DNA of 37,213 nucleotides, taken from positions 1 to 37,213 of IMG/VR virus record IMGVR_UViG_3300048780_000041. The stretch is one strand, 5' to 3'. This stretch comes from a virus. Below are positions 31,147 to 36,466 of this stretch, piece after piece. Position 1 is the stretch's first letter. Each line of letters begins with the position of its first letter. A program made the position numbers and the translations under genes. The notes under the pieces were generated by a model. That model was not told the DNA's origin. It searched no databases and was given only the letters and a program-made list of their open reading frames with translations.

Positions 31147-31698
31147 ATGAACCTTGAAGCACGGAAAGTAGCCGCACGCATCGCCCGCGATAGTTTGGGA
31201 ATTGCAACGCTGGAGAATCGCAAGTCTGACGCTCTCGACTTCCACAACCTGAGCGTATGGAGAATTGAAACGGCTTTGGTCGCAGCTTATTACGCGGGAA
31301 TCGAATCGAAGCGGCAACCCAAGCCCACACCCGCCGACCGAGGCACAGCACGCGCAATCATCGCGCACATGGAGCAGGCGGAAGCTGACTACCACGAAAG
31401 CGACGGAGAACGCATAGCGGACGGTGATCACTATTGCTCTGCGCATGATCGCATCGAGCGCAACTCCGATCAGTGCCTGGAGGCTATCGCGCACGGAGAG
31501 ATGGAGCAGCCGAACAACCTGATCACAACCGAGCAGGGCGGACACGTCCGCACGCTCACCCTCGAAGAGATGCACGCGTTGGCTCCTACGGGCGGAACCT
31601 GGGCAGCCATGAGCGCCACGATGGAAGACGAGATTCATCTGCCGTCATTCCAGACATACGAGGCACGGCGGCGGAAGATGCTCACGGGGGCGCTATGA
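31147..31698 (+). CDS. DUF6900-like early protein
   Basis: 183 residues from the ATG at 31147 with GGGAGG eight bases upstream; the earlier ATG at 31093 lies in the previous gene. The N-terminal 50 residues (VAARIARDSLGIATLENRKS, DALDFHNLSVWRIETALVAA, YYAGIESK) match my memory of DUF6900: I-A-x-x-x-L-G-I-x-T-L-x-x-R-x-S-D-S/A-L-D-F-H-x-L-x-V-W-x-I-x-x-A-L-x-A-A-Y-x-A-G. That domain is found in phage and mobile-element proteins, without known function. The rest is acidic and helical with His-rich patches. ATGA coupling to the next gene. Confidence 0.6.
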   Translation: MNLEARKVAARIARDSLGIATLENRKSDALDFHNLSVWRIETALVAAYYAGIESKRQPKPTPADRGTARAIIAHMEQAEADYHESDGERIADGDHYCSAHDRIERNSDQCLEAIAHGEMEQPNNLITTEQGGHVRTLTLEEMHALAPTGGTWAAMSATMEDEIHLPSFQTYEARRRKMLTGAL

Positions 31699-31868
31699 AC
31701 CACATCACCGAAGCATGGGCGTACCTGGGCCAGCACTGGTTCGCTATTGGCTTGTCTATCGCATTTGTCGCACTCGTAGCCCTACTGATCGTGCTTGTGG
31801 ACCTTGAAATGGCACAGTACAAAGAAGAGCGCAGAATCATGGCGATGCGGAAAGCGCGGCGCTGGTAG
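31695..31868 (+). CDS. 57-residue single-span membrane protein
   Basis: ATG overlaps the previous stop (ATGA). MNHITEAWAYLGQHWFAIGL, then SIAFVALVALLIVLVDLEMA and a basic tail (QYKEERRIMAMRKARRW). One strong membrane span (residues 15-36), and the positive C-terminus stays inside. A small early membrane protein may block superinfection, as in many phages; this is inference. Confidence 0.6.
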   Translation: MNHITEAWAYLGQHWFAIGLSIAFVALVALLIVLVDLEMAQYKEERRIMAMRKARRW

Positions 31869-31909
31869 CACAGCCTGGGCGCGGCAGGAACGCGCAGGAG
31901 GAAACAAGT

Positions 31910-32506
31910 ATGTGTAAGTTTGCAAGTTTTGTTCTAACAAAGGGTGAGGAGTTTTGGAGCGATAAATCTGACTCACATGAGAAGATTATCGCTGAACATA
32001 ACCTCCATGCAGACGGGGCACGCGGCCCAAACATCCTGCGTGTGGAGATTTCACCAACCGACAAGATCAAGGTTTGGCCGAGCCTCAAGGCATGGGCTTA
32101 TAAAGTCGATCAGGACCATATGCCGGAATGGTTCGATGCAGTGGAGTGTGAAAAGCGCACAAGAGTGGCATTGGCGCGGCGTTACAAGAAGGGATTTTGG
32201 TATGTGGACGCCAACGGCTGCACTTCGCTGACCAGCCTCGATGCCAAGGACGCTACCGGGTCCGTTTACGCCAACGGCTGCACTTCGCTGACCAGCCTCG
32301 ATACTGGAAGGGCTTGGTATGTGGACGCCAGCGGCTGCACTTCGCTGACCAGCCTCGATGCCGGTAAGGCCGGGTACGTGTACGCCAACGGCTGCACTTC
32401 GCTGACCAGCCTCGATGCCGGTAAGGCCGAGTACGTGGACGCCAGCGGCTGCAATAAAAACCTCGTCATCATCGCGCAGAAAGGTGCGACGGTGATACGC
32501 CCATGA
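31910..32506 (+). CDS. Solenoid-repeat early protein (DUF7666-like start)
   Basis: 198 residues, AGGAGG eight bases before ATG. Residues 1-85 (FASFVLTKGEEFWSDKSDSH, EKIIAEHNLHAD, then ILRVEISPTDKIKV and AYKVDQDHMPEWFDA) match a phage domain I recall with W-x-D/G-x-S-D-S-H-E-x-I-I, V-E-I-x-P, K-V-D-Q-D-x-(L/M)-P-E-W. After it come four and a half near-identical 19-20-residue units (ANGCTSLTSLDAGKAEYVD and relatives), leucine-rich-repeat-like, likely a short beta-solenoid. Units are nearly identical in DNA, so recently copied. It may be a binding surface; partner unknown. Confidence 0.65.
   Translation: MCKFASFVLTKGEEFWSDKSDSHEKIIAEHNLHADGARGPNILRVEISPTDKIKVWPSLKAWAYKVDQDHMPEWFDAVECEKRTRVALARRYKKGFWYVDANGCTSLTSLDAKDATGSVYANGCTSLTSLDTGRAWYVDASGCTSLTSLDAGKAGYVYANGCTSLTSLDAGKAEYVDASGCNKNLVIIAQKGATVIRP
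32210..32452 (+). repeat. Coding minisatellite, 57-60-base unit
   Basis: Units start at 32,210, 32,270, 32,327, 32,384 and a partial one at 32,441; periods 60, 57, 57 and 57 bases. The core GGCTGCACTTCGCTGACC plus CAGCCTCGAT is identical in four copies. All steps are multiples of three, so the frame stays open. Near-identity at silent sites points to recent slippage or unequal recombination. Confidence 0.85.
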
Positions 32507-32700
32507 CCCTAGCCCAGCGTACCTACCTACACACAGACGGCGACGACGGCGCGGACCCGCTGACCAAACTGCTCAGCACCGGCCTTAATCGCAGCATCCT
32601 GCCCCGCGAGCCGCAGATTCACTGGCCCACTGTTTGCTTGACACTGGCAATCTTAACCGCGCTGGCCATTGTGGGCTGGCTGATCTGGAGGATGATGTGA
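32503..32700 (+). CDS. 65-residue protein with C-terminal membrane anchor
   Basis: ATG overlaps the previous stop (ATGA). The first 40 residues are polar (MTLAQRTYLHTDGDDGADPL, SILPREPQIHW), then WPTVCLTLAILTALAIVGWL gives one membrane span at residues about 42-62 and the tail is IWRMM. A tail-anchored topology, N-terminus inside. It couples to the next gene by GTGA. Function unknown; early inner-membrane protein. Confidence 0.55.
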   Translation: MTLAQRTYLHTDGDDGADPLTKLLSTGLNRSILPREPQIHWPTVCLTLAILTALAIVGWLIWRMM

Positions 32701-32984
32701 GCGAACATACGCCGTTGCCATGGGTGATTGACAGCGAGGGGAAGACCTCGAAGATTTGGGAGAATTGTGCTTTTCTAGTCCATGAAATCTCTGCTCCCAA
32801 CTCTAAAACTTCACATTGGGTTGCTTATACGCAAACCGACAAGGAAGGGGACGCGAACACTGCTCTGATCGTCACCGCCGTCAACTCGCACGATGCGCTA
32901 GTAGAGGCTCTGAAAGAGTTCGTCGATCATTTTGGCGATCCGTTCAAAAAAGCGCGTGCGGCGCTCAAGTTGGCCGGCGAGTGA
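32697..32984 (+). CDS. HTP-PW type phage protein, GTG start
   Basis: 95 residues from the GTG at 32697, which overlaps the previous stop (GTGA) and has GGAGG five bases upstream; the longer 32634 reading is a frame artefact. SEHTPLPWVIDSEGKTSKIW, then a strand-rich middle, then ALIVTAVNSHDALVEALKEF and a helix with KKARAAL. The frame H-T-P-x-P-W ... (I/V)-x-x-A-x-N-(S/A)-x-(D/P)-x-L-(V/L)-E-A-L-K-x-(F/L) is very common in phage early regions; its role is unknown. Confidence 0.65.
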   Translation: MSEHTPLPWVIDSEGKTSKIWENCAFLVHEISAPNSKTSHWVAYTQTDKEGDANTALIVTAVNSHDALVEALKEFVDHFGDPFKKARAALKLAGE

Positions 32985-33056
32985 CCGCGCTGATCGCACG
33001 CGTCAAGAAGTAGCCACCGGCAGCTATGCCGCAACAGAGAAAGGAAGGAACACAAA

Positions 33057-34013
33057 ATGCCATTACAAGGAGAGAGACTCAGCCGCGCCGAAGATGGGAC
33101 GACCCTCAAGCTCGAAGGCCGCAACCTGCCGCCGCGCACAATCGTCAAACAAGAGGGCTGGAACTCACGCGATATGTCCAGCCCCGCAACCCGTGACCAC
33201 ATCGAAAACACACTCAAGCCGTCAATCAAAGCCCGGATGAACGATGGACTGCCGGGACTCTTCGACCCTATCAAGGTGCGCTACATACGCGCTACCGGAA
33301 CGCCGCTGCTGATCGACGGCGAGTGCCGGCTGACAGCCTATCTCGAATTGTGGGATGAGGGCATAGAAGCCAACATTCCCGTCATTGACACAGATGGGAG
33401 CGCCGCCGATCTGCGCGTCTCTACCCTCGTAGGCAATTCCGGCCTGCCACTCACGCCGCTGGAAATCGGCCTCCAGTGCAAACGGCTCCGCGACGGCCTG
33501 TGCAAGTCTGAGGACTGGATTGCAGAACACATCGGCAAGCCGAGGCGCTTCATCACCGACGCCATTGCTCTCCATGACGCCCCGGAAGAAGCCAAAGCCC
33601 TTGTCGCCGCCGGCGAAGTCACCCCCAGCGCCGTACTCCATGCCGTCAAAGAGCACGGAGCGGATGAGGGTGTCAAGGTTCTCAAAGCGGCCGTAGCAGC
33701 CCGCCCCACACCGCCTTCGCCCGCCCAGGCCAGCATCCCCGGCACAGCTAAGCCCGCCAAGGCTCCCAAACCTGTAGCAAGGCCCAAGGTGCTGTCAAAA
33801 CGCGAGCAAGCACTACAGGAGCCTCTAGCGGCCCCGCAAGCAGCGGTACCCGCGCCGGTCGCAAAGCCGGAATCGCCCAACCTCAAGAGCCTCGCTATCG
33901 ACTTGGCCTACCACGTGATCAGCGACGACTTGCCGTTCGACCAGTTGGAGCGGCTGGCTTTCAGAGTGTATGAGGCCGCTGGAGTGAAGTACGTCGCCAA
34001 GAAAGTCGTGTAA
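33057..34013 (+). CDS. ParB-like DNA-binding protein
   Basis: 318 residues; AAGGAAGGAA is the ribosome site. Residues 20-120 are a ParB/Srx-type domain: LPPRTIVKQEGWNSRDM at the front, IKVRYIRATGTPLLIDGECR with the GECR (88-91) in place of the ParB GERR box, then RLTAYLELWDEG. Residues 130-200 carry a helix-turn-helix (LTPLEIGLQCKRLRDGLCKS, EDWIAEHIGKPRRFITDAIA). A Pro/Ala linker (215-270) leads to a C-terminal helical domain (LAIDLAYHVISDDLPFDQLE). No ParA is nearby, so it is more likely a regulator, CTPase-like clamp or nuclease than a plasmid partition factor. Confidence 0.65.
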   Translation: MPLQGERLSRAEDGTTLKLEGRNLPPRTIVKQEGWNSRDMSSPATRDHIENTLKPSIKARMNDGLPGLFDPIKVRYIRATGTPLLIDGECRLTAYLELWDEGIEANIPVIDTDGSAADLRVSTLVGNSGLPLTPLEIGLQCKRLRDGLCKSEDWIAEHIGKPRRFITDAIALHDAPEEAKALVAAGEVTPSAVLHAVKEHGADEGVKVLKAAVAARPTPPSPAQASIPGTAKPAKAPKPVARPKVLSKREQALQEPLAAPQAAVPAPVAKPESPNLKSLAIDLAYHVISDDLPFDQLERLAFRVYEAAGVKYVAKKVV

Positions 34014-34068
34014 AATCGCACTAAACCCCGCAACACGTCCTCGCTCTGCCCCTGCATACGGTCCCACC

Positions 34069-34107
34069 AAAACAAAACCCCCGGTTGCCGTGAGGCTTCC
34101 GGGGGTT
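34069..34107 (-). terminator. Rho-independent terminator on the minus strand
   Basis: Perfect 9-bp stem AACCCCCGG (34,076-34,084) with CCGGGGGTT (34,099-34,107), 14-base loop. On the minus strand it is followed by TTTTGTTTT, so it stops leftward RNA coming from the HNH side. On the plus strand no T-run follows, though the stem may also slow rightward RNA after the ParB-like gene. Confidence 0.7.
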
Positions 34108-34150
34108 CCATCCCTGGCTCTCGAAGTCCAGGCTCTTTGGGGTTTAGGTC

Positions 34151-34213
34151 GAGGGGTTGCTCTTTGAATCTGTCTAGGAGTCGCAGAGCTGGGGTTTGCC
34201 GCCACAACCCCTC
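34151..34213. repeat. Inverted repeat GAGGGGTTG/CAACCCCTC
   Basis: Perfect 9-base arms at 34,151-34,159 and 34,205-34,213, 45 bases apart. Between them, and again at 34,251-34,261, lies CTGTCTAGG(A/G)G (34,170-34,180). Position just after the ParB-like gene suggests protein-binding or a large RNA hairpin. Confidence 0.45.
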
Positions 34214-34215
34214 TA

Positions 34216-34245
34216 TTGACAATTAGACACTATTCCGCGTAGGAT
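34216..34245 (+). promoter_or_regulatory. Promoter ahead of the structured region
   Basis: -35 TTGACA (34,216-34,221), 18-base spacer, -10 TAGGAT (34,240-34,245; 4/6). RNA would start near 34,252, in the second CTGTCTAGGGG repeat, and run through the hairpin-rich region to the 42-codon gene. The perfect -35 is the strong point, the -10 the weak one. Confidence 0.45.
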
Positions 34246-34251
34246 TGCAAC

Positions 34252-34740
34252 TGTCTAGGGGTATATGAGCAAAAAATCTTCGACAATTCGTTCCACGTCA
34301 GGGTTCCCGCTTTCGTGCGCCTGGGCCGTCGAGGTTAGGCGAACTTACGCCCGTGTATCGACGTTAATGCCGACCGTGTGCAGCTTTCGAGTCGGCGGGA
34401 ATCTCAAGGCTGGCACCGCGAAAGCGTATGGCCGGGCGGATAGTGCGCGGATGCGATACCTACCCTAGCGTGTGACGAGCGCCTGGGAGCCATCCCGACG
34501 CCAGCGCAACGGTGAGTCGCAACTGCTTTTTCAATCGCCCCTCCAGTGCAAAGCCTCTGGCCCGCCTCATGCGCATTAGCGGGGGTTCACGGCAGTAAGG
34601 ATAATGGCTTGGCCGAACGTGGACAGGCGCACGACAAGACGGATCGTGCGTCCCACGCGGTGAACCGGAGAGATAGCCGGGGATGGTAAAACGGTTAGCA
34701 GTTTTCGGGCTTATATCGGGTGAATTGTACCCAAAAACGC
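34252..34740 (+). ncRNA. Candidate large structured RNA
   Basis: About 490 bases without a convincing gene but with many hairpins. CGTCGA/TCGACG (34,327-34,363) encloses GGCG/CGCC; GCCGAC/GTCGGC at 34,369-34,396. GGC-CGC-GAAA-GCG-GCC at 34,412-34,433 has a GNRA loop; GCGC-TGG/CCA-GCGC at 34,479-34,507; CCCGC/GCGGG at 34,561-34,583. CGTGG-CGCACGA/TCGTGCG-CCACG (34,618-34,657) is a 12-bp stem with an internal loop; CGG-TGAA-CCG at 34,658-34,667; AAAAC/GTTTT at 34,688-34,705; GGGT/ACCC at 34,718-34,732. Size fits ornate phage RNAs such as ROOL or GOLLD, but I recognise no consensus. It may instead be an origin, packaging site or long leader. Confidence 0.4.
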
Positions 34741-34770
34741 CGATCTAAAAACACGTCGAGGAAGGGAAAA

Positions 34771-34899
34771 ATGGCACAGAAGAAAACTGATAAGCAACGG
34801 AGACAGGAACTGGAGAGACGAAAGACGATGCTCAAGAAAATCTCTCCAGTCGATACCGTCAAGATCGGGAAAAGTACAGATCGGGGCGTGAAGTGGTAG
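34771..34899 (+). CDS. 42-residue basic protein
   Basis: GAGGAAGGG five bases before ATG makes a very good start. Product: MAQKKTDKQRRQELERRKTM, then LKKISPVDTVKIGKSTDRGV and KW; strongly basic, a helix followed by a short strand region. It is the only clear gene after the structured region and ends seven bases before the HNH stop on the other strand. It might bind the RNA or DNA in front of it; no data beyond composition. Confidence 0.55.
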   Translation: MAQKKTDKQRRQELERRKTMLKKISPVDTVKIGKSTDRGVKW

Positions 34900-34906
34900 A
34901 ACGGTT

Positions 34907-35167
34907 CTACTTCCGGGGAAGCGGGTTCCCGTGCTCAGTGCGATGACAATCCCCGCAGAGTAGACGCGTGTTCTCTTCCGTGTCTGACCCGCCAGCTCCC
35001 CGGCTTTGGATATGCGCCAGATGCCCAGTAGCCCAAGAGCAAGCCGCGCCGCACTGCTTACAAGCCCATCCATCCCGCGTGAAGACTCGCCGGCGAAGAT
35101 CAGCGAGCGCCAACCCCTTCAATCGGATTCGACCTAGACGGCCAGGTACACCGGAACGGATGGTCAT
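34907..35167 (-). CDS. HNH endonuclease (small)
   Basis: 86 residues, ATG overlapping the previous stop (ATGA). LADLRRRVFTRDGWACKQCG supplies the first zinc knuckle (Cys36, Cys39). GHLAHIQSRGAGGSDTEENT and RLLCGDCHRTEHG give the HNH core: His52 in H-x-x-HI, Asn66, Cys71, Cys74, His75 and His79. The Asp before the first catalytic His of many HNH enzymes is Ala here (LAHI). Such small HNH proteins are homing or packaging-associated nucleases. As the last gene of the right-hand operon, either is possible; near terminase genes a packaging role would be favoured, but it is far from them. Confidence 0.75.
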   Translation of the reverse strand: MTIRSGVPGRLGRIRLKGLALADLRRRVFTRDGWACKQCGAACSWATGHLAHIQSRGAGGSDTEENTRLLCGDCHRTEHGNPLPRK

Positions 35168-35328
35168 TGCGATACACCCAAGAGGATTCTCCGGGCCTCA
35201 TCGGTTCGACACCGGCAGAGTTGCCAGCATCCCTCGTCTGTGAGGAATAGGTTCTTCTGCTTTTCAGTCAATCCAAAGCGCATAGACCAGGCAAGCCGAA
35301 TGAGGTATCCAGGTATGATGGGGTTCAT
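35164..35328 (-). CDS. 54-residue early protein
   Basis: Runs from an ATG overlapping the previous stop (ATGA) to a TGA overlapping the HNH ATG (ATGA). MNPIIPGYLIRLAWSMRFGL, then TEKQKNLFLTDEGCWQLCRC and RTDEARRILLGVSQ. Hydrophobic-aromatic start, then a CxxCxC-like patch. Unknown; probably co-translated with the HNH gene. Confidence 0.55.
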   Translation of the reverse strand: MNPIIPGYLIRLAWSMRFGLTEKQKNLFLTDEGCWQLCRCRTDEARRILLGVSQ

Positions 35329-35972
35329 TGCGTAGCCTCACTGTGTCCGCCTTGCCGCCAGTCCTCTACCAACGCTTCAAGCTGGCCAAAGCGGTCTGTA
35401 AGGTTCCACGTCTCCCCGATCTCGTCTAAAACTGATTCGATCTTCTTTATTCCCGACTCCGGGCCGGTGATTTTCAGCGTTCGCGGGCCTTCTAAATGCT
35501 GCCCATGTTTACTGTTTATATGCTCTCTAAACTCTTTTTCCGTCTCATGCTTTGCAGCTTCAATGATTCCAGGATCGCGGCGTGTCATCGGTGAAATGCC
35601 TGGGTCCGCCAGCAGCATTGCGTTACAGCGTTTCATGTCGGCTATGTCTTCGATGGGAACTTCCGGCATGGCAACCGCCGCCGAGAACGCATCCTTCGCA
35701 TAGCGCCACGTCTCCGGGTACATCGCCTTTATCCAAAAATCCATAGATTTGAAAGGTTCGCCGTACTGGTCCACATGGCGCTCATAGATTTTCCGGTCAT
35801 TGGCGATGCGGAGAGCTACCGCGAGCTTGGCGAAGATGTTGCGCTGTGATGCCTCAGCGTCGCGCAGAATGGCTGAAATTGCGGCGTCTGCCACTTCGAT
35901 GGGGTCAGAGTTCAACCGCGATAGATCGGCGTCTAAAATCGGTTTTGAAAATGTTTTCAAAGGTTGGGGCAT
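35325..35972 (-). CDS. Unknown helical protein
   Basis: 215 residues from the ATG at 35972, eight bases after GGAG; a GTG at 35981 is too close to the ribosome site. MPQPLKTFSKPILDADLSRL, then DAAISAILRDAEASQRNIFA and KLAVALRIANDRKIYERHV: long amphipathic helices, with YPETWRYAKDAFSAAV in the middle and a charged C-terminal part (IKKIESVLDEIGETWNLTDR). The mid-section resembles helical replication or recombination-accessory proteins, but I recognise no named family. It overlaps the zinc-finger gene by 16 bases. Confidence 0.6.
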   Translation of the reverse strand: MPQPLKTFSKPILDADLSRLNSDPIEVADAAISAILRDAEASQRNIFAKLAVALRIANDRKIYERHVDQYGEPFKSMDFWIKAMYPETWRYAKDAFSAAVAMPEVPIEDIADMKRCNAMLLADPGISPMTRRDPGIIEAAKHETEKEFREHINSKHGQHLEGPRTLKITGPESGIKKIESVLDEIGETWNLTDRFGQLEALVEDWRQGGHSEATQ

Positions 35973-36466
35973 GGGACACACTCCATTAAAGTTGGGATTC
36001 TGTACTCGGCGATGATGTGTTGGGTTTGTTCATTTCGGCGGCGATAATACTCTTCTACAGGGAAAATTATAGTCCTTAATTCTCGGATTTCAACAGCAGT
36101 ATTTCGCTCTGCCGCTGCATAGTAATTCCGCTTTGCTGGCTCTACCGCTTGCAGCATGATGAACAGCCCGTGACGGCGCTCCAGAGTCTCCAGCCGCTCT
36201 CGATCTGACTTTTGCTGCTCCCATTGCGGGTTCTTGTGAAACTCATTCAGCGCCAAGTCTCGGACCTGTAGGCCCATCGCCGCCAGAATCTCAGCGCGAG
36301 AGCATCCGGCGAAGCAGCGAAAGCATACCCATCCGTCTTCTGACTCCCACACACTCAGGCTCCGGCTTCTATCGCCGTGCGCATGTGTCGGCACAGGGCA
36401 GCGGCAGGACCAGCGTTTGCCAGCCTTGACGCCGTGGATGGTACGCGCGATTTGCGAGGCGGTCAT
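35957..36466 (-). CDS. CHC2-type zinc-finger protein (primase-like)
   Basis: 169 residues in an ATGA overlap with the methylase stop. Residues 15-62 (AGKRWSCRCPVPTHAHGDRS, RSLSVWESEDGWVCFRCFAG, CSRAEIL) follow the DnaG/gp4 zinc domain: C-P-x-P-x-H ... S-L-S-V ... W-x-C-F-x-C-x-A-G-C-x-x-x-E-I. Ligands would be Cys21 or Cys23, His28 or His30, Cys48 and Cys51. No TOPRIM or helicase domain follows; the rest is a charged helix (EQQKSDRERLETLERRHGLF). Stand-alone primase zinc domains occur in phage and plasmid proteins and may act with a separate primase. Confidence 0.65.
   Translation of the reverse strand: MTASQIARTIHGVKAGKRWSCRCPVPTHAHGDRSRSLSVWESEDGWVCFRCFAGCSRAEILAAMGLQVRDLALNEFHKNPQWEQQKSDRERLETLERRHGLFIMLQAVEPAKRNYYAAAERNTAVEIRELRTIIFPVEEYYRRRNEQTQHIIAEYRIPTLMECVPCPNL

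Noticed and set aside
32210-32452. Second repeat array as CRISPR or iterons
   Set aside because: Periods of 57 and 60 bases keep the reading frame and encode a regular peptide repeat.
33908-34222. Minus-strand frame of 104 codons across the end of the ParB-like gene and the terminator
   Set aside because: It runs through the strong stem-loop and overlaps a well-supported gene; no ribosome site and no recognisable motif.
34265-34468. 67-codon plus-strand frame in the structured region (MSKKSSTIRSTSGFPL...)
   Set aside because: Plausible first residues, but only three bases between AGGGG and ATG, almost no acidic residues, and the frame runs through several hairpins; read better as RNA or cis DNA.
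35195-35220. T-arm-like GGTTCGA sequence
   Set aside because: Lies inside the 54-residue gene and has no acceptor or anticodon arm around it.
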